A stretch of DNA of 64,000 bases, taken from positions 744,001 through 808,000 of the forward strand of contig OY970171.1 in assembly GCA_963707575.1 (NCBI GenBank). Direction: 5' to 3'. This DNA is from Gaiellasilicea sp963707575. GTDB lineage: Bacteria > Actinomycetota > Thermoleophilia > Gaiellales > Gaiellaceae. The notes under the pieces were generated by a model. The model did not search any database. It was given only the letters and a program-made list of their open reading frames with translations, and was not told the origin of the DNA. The position numbers were made by a program, and so were the translations under genes. Shown piece after piece: positions 51,099 through 60,022 of the stretch; within the stretch, counting starts at the first letter, position 1, and each line of letters opens with the position of its first letter.

Positions 51099-52451
51099 TC
51101 AGCGCCGGGGGGAGGGCAGCGCGGCGATGATGTCGCTCGCGATCACGCCGGAGCGGAACGGGATGCGCTGCGCCGCTTCGGCCGTCGCCGTCGCAGCCGC
51201 TGCGCCGGCCAGGCGCCCGTCGAGGCCCTTGGCGAGGTAGGCGGCGAGCACGCCGGTGAGCACGTCGCCCGTGCCGGCCGTCGCGAGCGCCGGCGCGTCG
51301 GCGGCGCAGACGAGGACTGCAGCATCCGGCGCGCAGACGATCGTGTCGGCGCCCTTGAGCAGGCAGGTACAGCCGAACCGCTCGGAGGCGCGGCGGGCGG
51401 CCTCCAGCCGGTGCGCGTCCACCCACGACGACTCCTCTCCGAGCAGGCGGCCGAGCTCGCCCGCGTGCGGCGTCAGCACGACGGGCGGCCTCCAGTCCCC
51501 GGGCTCGAGCTCGTGCAGGGCATCCGCGTCCAGCACGACGGGCTGCTCGAGCTCACGCAGCAATCGCCCGACGAGCTCCTTGGCCTCCCTCGTGCGGCCG
51601 AGCCCAGGGCCGATCGCGACCGCCCCGGCCCGCTCCGCGGCCTCGTCGATCTCCGCCCACGTTCGCTTGACCGGCTCCAGCAACTTCGTCTCGACGATCG
51701 AGAGCGAGGCCGCGGGTACTGCGACGGCCACGTAACCGGCGTCGGCGCGAAAGGCCGCCTCCGCGGCCAGGCACACAGCGCCGGTGAGGCCCGGTGCGCC
51801 GCCGACGACGAGCACCGAGCCGGCCGTGTACTTCGTGTCCGCCGCGGCCTTGTGCGGTACGAGCTCCAGGATGTCGGAGAGGACGAGACGGTGCGCGGTC
51901 TCCTCGGCGGCGAGCCCGATCTCGGCCACCACGACCTCACCGGCGTGGAAGAGGCCGGGCGCGACGGCGAGCCCGACCTTCGGCCCGTGGAAGGTGACGG
52001 TGAGCGTCGCGCGCACGGCCACGCCCGCGATCTCGCCCGTCGAGGCGTCGACGCCCGAGGGGAGGTCCACGGCGACGATGGGGGCACCGGCGGCGTTCAT
52101 CCGCTCGATCAGCGCCGCCGCCTCGGCCCGGGGCTGCCCGGCGAAGCCGGTGCCGAAGAGGGCGTCGACGATCACGTCTGCGCCCTCGACCGCATGCGTC
52201 TCGACGGCGTCGCGACCGGCTTCGCGCAGGACGCGCGCTGCGATCCGGCCGTCACCGCCGTTCGCGCCCTCGCCGCAGACGACGGCGAAGCTCTGGGCAG
52301 CCGGGAAGGCGGCGAGCGCCTGGTGCGCGACCGCCGTGCCGGCGCGCTCCATCAGCTCCGGCGCAGACTCCGGGTACCCCGGATAGCGCTCCTCGGCGGC
52401 CCGCATCTCCGCGGCCGTGTAGAGCGGCTCCGTGAAGGCGCCCTCAGGCAT
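51099..52451 (-). CDS. nnr: Bifunctional NAD(P)H-hydrate epimerase/dehydratase
   Basis: 450 residues. N-terminal YjeF_N epimerase with GEGANGGDGRIAARVL and VDLPSGVDASTGE, then the ADP/ATP-dependent dehydratase (ribokinase-like) with VVVLTPHAGELGRLLG and the AGTGDVLTGVLAAYLAKGL signature. It repairs damaged NAD(P)HX. It lies downstream of acpS, overlapping it by 8 bp; a HAD gene precedes acpS, making a HAD-acpS-nnr operon. Confidence 0.95.
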   Translation of the reverse strand: MPEGAFTEPLYTAAEMRAAEERYPGYPESAPELMERAGTAVAHQALAAFPAAQSFAVVCGEGANGGDGRIAARVLREAGRDAVETHAVEGADVIVDALFGTGFAGQPRAEAAALIERMNAAGAPIVAVDLPSGVDASTGEIAGVAVRATLTVTFHGPKVGLAVAPGLFHAGEVVVAEIGLAAEETAHRLVLSDILELVPHKAAADTKYTAGSVLVVGGAPGLTGAVCLAAEAAFRADAGYVAVAVPAASLSIVETKLLEPVKRTWAEIDEAAERAGAVAIGPGLGRTREAKELVGRLLRELEQPVVLDADALHELEPGDWRPPVVLTPHAGELGRLLGEESSWVDAHRLEAARRASERFGCTCLLKGADTIVCAPDAAVLVCAADAPALATAGTGDVLTGVLAAYLAKGLDGRLAGAAAATATAEAAQRIPFRSGVIASDIIAALPSPRR

Positions 52452-52809
52452 CCGCGACGACGCACACGGCGGACGCGAGCTCCCGCGAGTGCGTCATCGA
52501 GAGGTCGATCGCCCCCGCCTCGACGCGCTGCGCCCACTCGGCCACCCGGCCGGAGAGCCGCACCGACGGCTTCGGGCGCCCCGCGATCTCGATGTCCGTC
52601 CAGGCAAACGCGCGCGCGACCCCGAACCCGAGCGCCTTCCCGACCGCCTCCTTGCCGGCGAAGCGGCCGGCGTAGCTCTCGGCTGGATTCCGGCGCGAGT
52701 CGCAGTACGCCTGCTCCGCGGCGGTGAAGCAGCGCTCCTTGAAGCGCGGATAGCGCTGGAGCGACCTGCGCACGCGCTCGATCTCGATCAGGTCGGTGCC
52801 GACGCGCAC
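52444..52809 (-). CDS. acpS: Holo-[acyl-carrier-protein] synthase
   Basis: 121 residues. VRVGTDLIEIERVRRSL start with catalytic Asp, and GRFAGKEAVGKALGFGV with Glu and Lys, the AcpS signature. Transfers 4'-phosphopantetheine from CoA to ACP. GTG start overlaps the HAD stop by 1 bp; the 3' end overlaps nnr by 8 bp. Confidence 0.94.
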   Translation of the reverse strand: MRVGTDLIEIERVRRSLQRYPRFKERCFTAAEQAYCDSRRNPAESYAGRFAGKEAVGKALGFGVARAFAWTDIEIAGRPKPSVRLSGRVAEWAQRVEAGAIDLSMTHSRELASAVCVVADA

Positions 52810-53585
52810 TAGCCGGAGCGGTCGATCCAGTCCGGGAAGTGCGCGATCGAGCTGAGCACGGCGTCGGGGATCGCGCTCGAGCGCTCCAGCGTCTCCGGGC
52901 GGAACTTGCCGGTCCGCAGCAGCACCGTCTTCATGCCGAAGAGCTGCGCGCCCACGACGTCCTGGTCGAGGTCGTCGGTGATCATCCACGTCAGCTCCGG
53001 CTCGGCGTCGAGGGCGGCGAGCGCGGCCGCGAAGCACGCGGCGCTCGGCTTGCCGACCACGGTCGCCTCGACGCCGGTCGCGTACTCCAGCCCGGCCACG
53101 AAGGCGCCGCCGTCGAGCATCGGCCCGCGCGCGGTCTGCCACCACTTGTTCTTGTGCAGGCAGTACAGCTCGGCGCCTGCCTGGAGCTCGGCGAACGCGC
53201 GCGCCATGTTCATGTAGCTGAAGACCTGATTCGGCTCGACCGTCTCGTCGCAGCCGCCGACGAGCACCGCCTCGGCCGTGTCGCCCACCAGCTCGACTCC
53301 GTGCAGGTCGGGCACGATCCCGGACATCACGAGCGCGAAGACACGCCGCCCGTCCAGCTCCCTCGCGGCGGCGATCGGCGTCGTCTGCAGCTCCTCGTCC
53401 TCGAGCTCGAACCCCATCGAGCGGAGCTCCTCCGCCAGCGTCGCGCGGGCGCGCGTCGAGTTGTTCGTGACGAACCGCAGCCTGTGCCCGTCGCGCCGCA
53501 GGCGAGCGACGGCCTCGACCGCTCCTGGGATCGGCTCGCCGGAAACGTGGAGGACGCCGTCGACGTCGAGCAGAATGGCCGCCAT
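52809..53585 (-). CDS. HAD-IIA family phosphatase (NagD-like)
   Basis: 258 residues. HAD motif I LLDVDGVLHVSG, motif II VTNNST, motif III Lys in VGKPS, motif IV ITDDLDQDV with Asp pair. Type IIA cap, as in p-nitrophenylphosphatase/NagD; acts on small phosphates. TAGACT 8 bp upstream. The ATG (53585) shares the CCATGG with the divergent ArfB start. Confidence 0.9.
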   Translation of the reverse strand: MAAILLDVDGVLHVSGEPIPGAVEAVARLRRDGHRLRFVTNNSTRARATLAEELRSMGFELEDEELQTTPIAAARELDGRRVFALVMSGIVPDLHGVELVGDTAEAVLVGGCDETVEPNQVFSYMNMARAFAELQAGAELYCLHKNKWWQTARGPMLDGGAFVAGLEYATGVEATVVGKPSAACFAAALAALDAEPELTWMITDDLDQDVVGAQLFGMKTVLLRTGKFRPETLERSSAIPDAVLSSIAHFPDWIDRSG

Positions 53586-53994
53586 GGAGCCGCAGTCTAT
53601 TCGGGTATCCCGTTCGGTCGTGCTGCCCCTCGCGGAGATCGAGCTGCGCTTCTCGCGCTCGAGCGGGCCGGGCGGACAGCACGCGAACACGGCGGAGACG
53701 CGGGTCGAGGCACTGTTCGACGTGGAGGCGTCCGCCGCGCTGACCGACGTGCAGAAACGGCGCGTGCTCGCGAAGGCGGGCCCGATCCTGAGAGCCGTCG
53801 CCCAGGACGAGCGCAGCCAGTGGCGCAACCGCGAGCTCGCCGTCGAGCGCGTGGCCGATCAGCTCCGCACGGCCCTCAAGGTGGAGCGGAAGCGGGTGCC
53901 GACGAAGCCGTCGCGCGCGGCGAAGGAGCGCCGGCTGGACGCCAAGCGCCGCCGCGGCGAGACGAAGAAGCTGCGACGGCCCCCGAAGCCATGA
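53584..53994 (+). CDS. arfB: ArfB-like peptidyl-tRNA hydrolase (ribosome rescue)
   Basis: 136 residues. The GGQ loop in SRSSGPGGQHANTAETRVE and the long basic C-terminal tail (KERRLDAKRRRGETKKLRRPPKP) that enters the empty mRNA channel are the two marks of ArfB/YaeJ, which rescues stalled ribosomes. The ATG at 53584 overlaps, in CCATGG, the ATG of the divergent HAD gene. Stop overlaps birA by ATGA. Confidence 0.9.
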   Translation: MEPQSIRVSRSVVLPLAEIELRFSRSSGPGGQHANTAETRVEALFDVEASAALTDVQKRRVLAKAGPILRAVAQDERSQWRNRELAVERVADQLRTALKVERKRVPTKPSRAAKERRLDAKRRRGETKKLRRPPKP

Positions 53995-54692
53995 TCGGAG
54001 AGCCCCGCATCCATGTCGCCGAGTGCGAGTCGACCCAGCTCCTCCTGGGGCCGGACGACCCCGAGGGCGCGATCGCGACCGCCGACCACCAGACGGGCGG
54101 GCGCGGACGCCTGGGCCGGCGCTGGATCGAGGCGCCGGGCACGGCCGTCATCGTCTCGGTGCTGCTTCGCCCGCCTCCAGAGCGCCGCGCACCCGAGCTC
54201 TCGCTCGTCGCCGCCGTCGCGGCCTCGCTCGCGCTCGACGACGCGATCGGCCCCGCGAGGGCTCAGATCAAGTGGCCGAACGACCTCCTGGTGGACGGCC
54301 GCAAGGTGGCCGGGATCCTCGCCGAGATGAAGGGCGCAGCGGTCGTGCTCGGGATCGGGATCAACGTCAACCAGACGGCCGCCGAGCTCCCGCAGGACAC
54401 GAAGCTCGAGGCCGCGTCGCTGCGCTCGCTCGACGGCGTCGTCCGCGACCGCGAGGCGGTCCTCGCCTCCCTCCTCGGCCACCTGGATCGCCTCTACGCC
54501 GAGTGGCGAGCGGGCGGCCTGGCCGAGCTGCACCCCCAGCTGGCAGCGCGTGACTTCCTCCTCGGCCGCCGCGTCGGCGCGGGCGTGGCGGTGGGCGTCG
54601 CCGCCGGGATCGACGAGTTGGGGCGACTCAGGCTCGAGACGTCGGCGGGCGAAGTCCTGGTCGAGAGCGGCGAGATCGTGCTGGAGCCCTGA
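53991..54692 (+). CDS. birA: Biotin-[acetyl-CoA-carboxylase] ligase
   Basis: 233 residues, catalytic type without the N-terminal DNA-binding domain. Catalytic motif TGGRGRLGRRW (biotinyl-AMP loop), KWPNDLLVDGRKVAGILAE and GIGINVNQT are BirA signatures. Attaches biotin to the carboxylase carrier protein. Translationally coupled to arfB by ATGA overlap. Confidence 0.94.
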   Translation: MIGEPRIHVAECESTQLLLGPDDPEGAIATADHQTGGRGRLGRRWIEAPGTAVIVSVLLRPPPERRAPELSLVAAVAASLALDDAIGPARAQIKWPNDLLVDGRKVAGILAEMKGAAVVLGIGINVNQTAAELPQDTKLEAASLRSLDGVVRDREAVLASLLGHLDRLYAEWRAGGLAELHPQLAARDFLLGRRVGAGVAVGVAAGIDELGRLRLETSAGEVLVESGEIVLEP

Positions 54693-54701
54693 GCGGGGCG
54701 G

Positions 54702-56528
54702 CTATTCGACGGTGACGGTCTTCGCGAGGTTCCGCGGCTGGTCGACGTTCAGGCCGCGCAGGCGCGCGATCCGGTAGGCCAGCAGCTGGAGCGGCACGAT
54801 CGCGAGCACGGCCTGGAGGAAGTTCGGCGTCTTCGGCACGTAGATCACGTCGTCCGCGTGGTGCTGGATGTCCTCGTTGCCGTCCGTCGCGATCGCGATC
54901 ACATGCGCGCCGCGTGCACGCGTCTCCTGGATGTTCGAGACGATCTTGTCGTAGACGTGGATGTCGGTCGCGACGACGACGACGGGCGTGTTCTCGTCGA
55001 GCAGCGCGATCGGACCGTGCTTCATCTCGCCGGCGGAGTACGCCTCCGTCGGGATGTAGCTGATCTCCTTCAGCTTCAGTGCGCCCTCGAGCGCGACGGG
55101 CAGCCCGATGTGGCGACCGAGGTAGAGGAAGAAGGGCCGGTCGTAGAAGCGCTGCGCGATCTCCTCGATCGGATGGTCGCCGTCGAGGAACTGCGCCACC
55201 TTGCGCGGCAGGTCGTAGAGCGAGTCGACGATGAACGCGAACTTCGTCGGCTCCATCGTCCCGCGCGCCTGCGCGAGCCGGAGCGCGATCATGTACTGCA
55301 CGGCCACCTGGGCCGTGAACGTCTTCGACGCGGCGACGGCCATCTCGATCCCGGCGCGCGTGTAGATGACAGAGTCGACCTCGCGCGTGATCTGCGAGCC
55401 CATCATGTTCGTGACCGCGAGCGTGCGCGCACCCTTCTCGCGCGCGAGCGCCATCGCGGCGATCGTGTCGCGCGTCTCGCCCGACTGCGACATCCCGATC
55501 ACGAGCGTGTGGTCGTCGATCACGGGGTTGCGGTAGATCCACTCGCTCGCGATGTCCGGCTCCACCGGCACGCGGGCCCACTCCTCGATCGCGTAGCGGC
55601 CGACGACGCCGGCGTGGTACGCCGTGCCGCACGCGAGGATGACGACCCGGCGCAGCTCGCGCATCTCCTCGTCGGTCATCCCCAGGCCCTCGAGCTCGAG
55701 CCTGCCGTGCCGCGCGCGGTCCCCGATCGTCTCGCGCAGCGCGTCCGGCTGCTCGTAGATCTCCTTGAGCATGAACGTCTCGTAGCCGCCCTTCTCGGCG
55801 CTCTCGTCGTCCCAGTCGAGCACGATCTCGTCGTGCTCCACCGGCTCGCCGGCCAGCGTCGTGAAGACGGCGCCGTCGGGGGTGACCTCGACGATCTCGC
55901 CGTCCCCGGGGAAGAAGACGTTGCGCGTCTCGCGCAGGAACGCCGCCGCGTTCGAGGCGAAGAACATTTCGCCCTCGCCGATCCCGACGACGAGCGGGCA
56001 CTCCTTGCGGGTGCCGACGAGCACGTCCGGGTGATCGTGGTGGATGGCGACGAAGGCGAAGTGGCCCTCGAGCTCGCCGACGGCGGCGCGCACGGCGGCG
56101 GTCAGGTCGCCCTCGTAGTGGCGCTCAACGAGGTGGGAGACCGTCTCGGCGTCGGTCTCGGAGCTGAAGCTGTGCCCCTCGGCGATCAGTCCGTCCCGGA
56201 GCTCGCGGTAGTTCTCGACGATCCCGTTCAGGACGATCGAGAGCTTCCCGTCGTCGCAGCCGGTCAGCGGATGGGCGTTCGCCTCGGTGACGCCGCCGTG
56301 GGTCGCCCAGCGCGTGTGGCCGAGGCCGTGCCGCGATGTCGACCCGTTCGGGCCTGCCGCCTCCTTCAGGTTCTGGAGGTTGCCGACGGCGCGCACGTAT
56401 TCGAGGCCACCCTCTTCGCGCAGCGCGATTCCGGCCGAGTCGTAGCCGCGGTACTCCAGCCGCTCGAGCCCCTGCAGAAGGAGCTGCTTGCACTCACGAG
56501 GTCCGACGTATCCGATGATCCCGCACAC
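54702..56528 (-). CDS. glmS: Glutamine-fructose-6-phosphate aminotransferase (isomerizing)
   Basis: 608 residues. GTG start gives N-terminal Cys2 after initiator removal (CGIIGYVGP), the glutaminase nucleophile; SIS isomerase domains carry SQSGETRDT and TVLAGK-like LGRHIGL..ALEGALKLKEISYI. Makes glucosamine-6-phosphate for cell wall. AAAAGGAG 7 nt upstream of the GTG. Downstream of glmM (131 bp) in the same direction. I saw no glmS ribozyme consensus. Confidence 0.96.
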   Translation of the reverse strand: MCGIIGYVGPRECKQLLLQGLERLEYRGYDSAGIALREEGGLEYVRAVGNLQNLKEAAGPNGSTSRHGLGHTRWATHGGVTEANAHPLTGCDDGKLSIVLNGIVENYRELRDGLIAEGHSFSSETDAETVSHLVERHYEGDLTAAVRAAVGELEGHFAFVAIHHDHPDVLVGTRKECPLVVGIGEGEMFFASNAAAFLRETRNVFFPGDGEIVEVTPDGAVFTTLAGEPVEHDEIVLDWDDESAEKGGYETFMLKEIYEQPDALRETIGDRARHGRLELEGLGMTDEEMRELRRVVILACGTAYHAGVVGRYAIEEWARVPVEPDIASEWIYRNPVIDDHTLVIGMSQSGETRDTIAAMALAREKGARTLAVTNMMGSQITREVDSVIYTRAGIEMAVAASKTFTAQVAVQYMIALRLAQARGTMEPTKFAFIVDSLYDLPRKVAQFLDGDHPIEEIAQRFYDRPFFLYLGRHIGLPVALEGALKLKEISYIPTEAYSAGEMKHGPIALLDENTPVVVVATDIHVYDKIVSNIQETRARGAHVIAIATDGNEDIQHHADDVIYVPKTPNFLQAVLAIVPLQLLAYRIARLRGLNVDQPRNLAKTVTVE

Positions 56529-56659
56529 CCTGAAGCTCCTTTTGTCCGACTCTTCCAGGTGGTGCGCCACCCCGATCGTCTCAGAACGGTGGTTCCCGCG
56601 AAACCTGCTTGAAAACGCAACGAGAGCCCGGTGTACCTGACTCCCACAACGTCGCGGGA

Positions 56660-57919
56660 TCAGCCGAGCTCTCTCCGAACGAGAGCGGCGATCGTACCAC
56701 ACAGCAGCTCCGCTTCCTCGGCCGTCTCGGCCTCGCCGAGGACGCGAATCAGGGGCTCGGTGCCCGAGGACCGCACGAGCACGCGGGCACGCCCGGCGAG
56801 GGCCATGTTGAGCCGTTCGGCCTCGGCGAGCGCGTCGGCGGGCACCTCTCGCTTCGCGACCCGGACGTTCTCCTTCGCCTGTGCGAAGCGCGGCATCACG
56901 GCCGCTGCGTCGGCCAGGGTGCGACCCCGGATCGCGTCGCAGAGCAGCAGCGCGGCGGCGAGCCCGTCTCCGGTGACGTGGTCGCGCAGGCAGATGACGT
57001 GGCCGGACTGCTCCCCGCCGAGGATGGCGCCCTCACGCCGCAGCGCCTCGAGCACGTAGCGATCGCCGACGTCCGTCGTGACCACACGCACGCCGCGCTC
57101 CTCCATCAGACGGTGGAAGCCGAGGTTCGTCATCACGGTCACGGCGACGACGTCGACGCCCAGGTGGAGGGCGAGCACGGCGAGGATCTGGTCCCCGTCG
57201 ACGACGTCGCCCGCCGCGTCCACGGCGAGCATCCGGTCGCCGTCGCCGTCGAAAGCGACGCCGAGGTCGCAGCGCTCCTCGCGAACGGTGTCGCTCAGGG
57301 CGCCCAGGTCGGTCGCGCCGCAGCCCTCGTTGATGTTCGTGCCGTCGGGGTCGACGCCGATCGCGACCACCTCGGCGCCCAGCTGCTCGAACGCGGCGGG
57401 CGCGATGGCCGCGTAGGCCCCGTTGGCGCAGTCGACAGCGATGCGCAGCCCGGAGAGATCGGAGCCGAAGCGATCGACGATGTGCTCGAGATAGCTGTCC
57501 GTCGCCACGTCGACGTGGTCGATGCTTCCGCCACCGGGCCCCGGCTCGTCGAGCAGAGCCTCGATCTGCTCCTCGGAGGCGTCTGAGAGCTTGCCGCCGC
57601 TGCGATCGAAGAACTTGACGCCGTTGTACTCGGGCGGGTTGTGCGAGGCGGTGATCACGACGCCGAGGTCGAGCGCGAGCAACGCGACCGCAGGGGTGGG
57701 CAGGACGCCGGCGAGGACGGCGTTGCCGCCCGCCGTCTCGACCCCGCGCGCGAACGCCTCTTCGAGCTCGGCACCCGACCCGCGCGTGTCCCGCCCGACG
57801 AAGACACCGCCGCCGCCCGACCAGAGGGTCGCTGCCTTGCCCAGGCGCTCGACGAGATCGCAGGTCAGGTCCTCGCCGACGATGCCGCGGACGCCGTCGG
57901 TGCCGAAATACCGCCGCAC
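56660..57919 (-). CDS. glmM: Phosphoglucosamine mutase
   Basis: 419 residues. GTG start (RRYFGTDGVRGIV), phospho-Ser92 in TASHNPPEYNG, metal-binding DGDGDR and substrate motif GGEQSGH: all GlmM marks. Converts glucosamine-6-phosphate to glucosamine-1-phosphate. Follows rpsI by 8 bp, forming rplM-rpsI-glmM-glmS, a known actinobacterial order. Confidence 0.96.
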   Translation of the reverse strand: MRRYFGTDGVRGIVGEDLTCDLVERLGKAATLWSGGGGVFVGRDTRGSGAELEEAFARGVETAGGNAVLAGVLPTPAVALLALDLGVVITASHNPPEYNGVKFFDRSGGKLSDASEEQIEALLDEPGPGGGSIDHVDVATDSYLEHIVDRFGSDLSGLRIAVDCANGAYAAIAPAAFEQLGAEVVAIGVDPDGTNINEGCGATDLGALSDTVREERCDLGVAFDGDGDRMLAVDAAGDVVDGDQILAVLALHLGVDVVAVTVMTNLGFHRLMEERGVRVVTTDVGDRYVLEALRREGAILGGEQSGHVICLRDHVTGDGLAAALLLCDAIRGRTLADAAAVMPRFAQAKENVRVAKREVPADALAEAERLNMALAGRARVLVRSSGTEPLIRVLGEAETAEEAELLCGTIAALVRRELG

Positions 57920-57927
57920 GGCGGGGG

Positions 57928-58323
57928 TTAGCGCTTGCTGAACTGAGGCGCCTTGCGCGCCTTGTGCAGGCCGGCCTTCTTGCGCTCGACCTTGCGTGCG
58001 TCGCGGGTCAGGTAGCCCTCGCGCTTCAGCGAGATGCGCAGCTCCGGGTCGGCCTCGACGAGTGCGCGGGCGATCCCGTGGCGCACCGCCCCGGCCTGGC
58101 CGCTCGGGCCGCCGCCGTGCACGCGCACGCGCACGTCGTACGTGCCCTCGACGCCGGCCGTCTTGAGCGGCGAGAGCGCCGCGGCGCGATGGGTCAGGCG
58201 CGGGAAGTAGTCCTCGATCGTCCGGCCGTTGAACCACGTCGTGCCGTCGCCGGGCCGAAGGATGACGCGGGCGACGGACGTCTTCCGCTTCCCGGTGCCG
58301 AGGTATTGCGCCTGCTCTGCCAC
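57928..58323 (-). CDS. rpsI: Ribosomal protein S9
   Basis: 131 residues. GTGKRKTSVARV start and the basic C-terminal tail ending KAPQFSKR, which contacts P-site tRNA, are S9 hallmarks. GTG start overlaps rplM stop by 1 bp. Confidence 0.97.
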   Translation of the reverse strand: MAEQAQYLGTGKRKTSVARVILRPGDGTTWFNGRTIEDYFPRLTHRAAALSPLKTAGVEGTYDVRVRVHGGGPSGQAGAVRHGIARALVEADPELRISLKREGYLTRDARKVERKKAGLHKARKAPQFSKR

Positions 58324-58754
58324 TAACTGACCTCCAACGTCTTTGGCGCCTGCGCCTCGTGCGGATGCTCGGGGCCGGCGTAGATCTTCAGCTTGTTGAT
58401 CTGCTGGCGCGCGAGGCGGTTGCGCGGGAGCATCCCCTTGACCGCCTTGCGCAGCACCTCCGTCGGGCGCCGCTCGAGCTGCGTGCGCAAGCTGCGGGTG
58501 CGCAGGCCGCCCGGATAGCCGGAGTGGTTGTAGTACATCTTCTGGTCGAGCTTCTGGCCCGTGACGTGGATCTTCTCCGCGTTGACGACGATCACGAAGT
58601 CGCCCGTGTCCGTGTGCGGCGTATACGTCGCCTTGTTCTTGCCCCGCAGCGTGTTGGCGATCTGGGTCGCCAGCCGACCGAGCGTCTTGCCCTCGGCGTC
58701 GACGACGTACCAGTCGCGCTGGATCTCGCCGGGTTTTGCGGAGTAGGTCTTCAT
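58323..58754 (-). CDS. rplM: Ribosomal protein L13
   Basis: 143 residues. WYVVDAEGKTLGRLATQIA and YYNHSGYPGGLRTRS, MLPRNRLARQQINKLKIY are L13 signatures. First gene of rplM-rpsI-glmM-glmS; a -10-like TTAAAT lies at the stop codon of the upstream MFS gene (minus strand), 13 bp away, so the operon probably starts inside the MFS 3' end. Confidence 0.97.
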   Translation of the reverse strand: MKTYSAKPGEIQRDWYVVDAEGKTLGRLATQIANTLRGKNKATYTPHTDTGDFVIVVNAEKIHVTGQKLDQKMYYNHSGYPGGLRTRSLRTQLERRPTEVLRKAVKGMLPRNRLARQQINKLKIYAGPEHPHEAQAPKTLEVS

Positions 58755-58767
58755 TTCACAGGCTGTG

Positions 58768-60012
58768 TCATTTAACAGACAAAGGGCGCACAGGCCGTGC
58801 GCCGGCCGCGGATTGTAGCAGGATCCAAAGCGCGGGCAGGGCGACGAAAGCCGTGCCGCCGAGGGCCAACGCGGCGATTCCGATCTCGGTGATCGCCACG
58901 CCGCCGAGGAGCGCGAGCGCCGCGCCCGTGACGCTCGAGAGGAGGTCGGAGAAGCCGATCAGCTTGCCCCGCTCGGCCGGGAGAGCCAGGTCGGCCAGCT
59001 CGCTCGCGGCGGCGACGTACGCGAGGTTCCAGCCCAGGCCGAGCCCGAAGAGCGACAGCGACGTCCAGGCGATGCTCTCGAACCAGACGAGCCCGAGCGT
59101 GGAGGCGGCCATCAGGAACAGGCCCGCGATCTGTGCGGGCCGCCGCCCCACGCGGTCGACGAGCTCGCCGATCACCAGCACGAGCGCGTACATGCCGACG
59201 ATGTGCAGGCTGATCACGGTGAACACGTCCGACTGGTGATGCCCGTGATCCACGACGATGTAGCCGGTCAGGTTCATGATCGAGACCATTCCGGCGAAGC
59301 TGACGAGCGCGGCGACGAGCGCGGTCGGGACGCCGGGGCGGCGCAGGATCTCGCGCAGCGGCGCGGGTTCGGCAGGGGGCTCGCCCGGTTGCGCGCCGGA
59401 TGCAGCGCTCGTCATGGCCAGCGCGATCGTGCGCGTGTCCGGGCGCACGCAGAGGATCAGCACGAGCCCGACGGCCATGATCCCGCCTGCCGCGAGCCAC
59501 GGCACCACCAGCGCCTGGGTGTCGAGCTCCTTGCCCTCGAAGAGCGGCCGGAAGACGAGCGGCCCGAGCGCGGCCCCGAAGAGCGAGCCGAAGAGGACGA
59601 AGGAGATCCCGCGGGCACGGCGCTCGGGCGGGTACATGTCCGCGGCCGCCGCGCGCGCCAGCAGGACGGTGCCGCTCGCGACGCCGACGAGCGCGAAGCC
59701 CGTGACGACGAGCACAGCTGATTCGACCTCGCACCCGAGCGCGGTCACCGAGCACCCCACGATCCCCGAGCACGCCCCGGCCGCCAGCACCGGAACCCGT
59801 CCGATCCGGTCCATGAGCCGCCCGGCGGGGAGCGCGGCAAGCGCGGCAGCGAGCAGGAAGATCGCCGGGCCGAGCCCGAGGATGCCCTCGATCCCGGTCA
59901 CGAGCACGAGCGTGATCGTCGCCACGGCGACGGCGAGCTGCACCATCCCGGAGAGGCACGTCAGCGTGGCCGCAAGCAGGATCGTGTTGCGGCGGACGGG
60001 GAAGCGCTCCAC
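58768..60012 (-). CDS. MFS transporter
   Basis: 414 residues with twelve membrane helices. The MFS motif A-like loop GRLMDRIGRVPVLAAG is between TM2 and TM3, and GELVDRVGRRPAQIAG repeats it in the second half. Substrate unknown; drug or sugar efflux possible. GTG start. It is 10 bp after the uracil-DNA glycosylase gene, and both follow the 1-Cys peroxiredoxin. Confidence 0.86.
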   Translation of the reverse strand: MERFPVRRNTILLAATLTCLSGMVQLAVAVATITLVLVTGIEGILGLGPAIFLLAAALAALPAGRLMDRIGRVPVLAAGACSGIVGCSVTALGCEVESAVLVVTGFALVGVASGTVLLARAAAADMYPPERRARGISFVLFGSLFGAALGPLVFRPLFEGKELDTQALVVPWLAAGGIMAVGLVLILCVRPDTRTIALAMTSAASGAQPGEPPAEPAPLREILRRPGVPTALVAALVSFAGMVSIMNLTGYIVVDHGHHQSDVFTVISLHIVGMYALVLVIGELVDRVGRRPAQIAGLFLMAASTLGLVWFESIAWTSLSLFGLGLGWNLAYVAAASELADLALPAERGKLIGFSDLLSSVTGAALALLGGVAITEIGIAALALGGTAFVALPALWILLQSAAGARPVRPLSVK

Positions 60013-60022
60013 GGCGGTCAGC

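Noticed and set aside
56529..56659. glmS ribozyme upstream of glmS
   Set aside because: The gap is 131 bp and I found no match to the conserved core; glmS has a plain AGGAG site.
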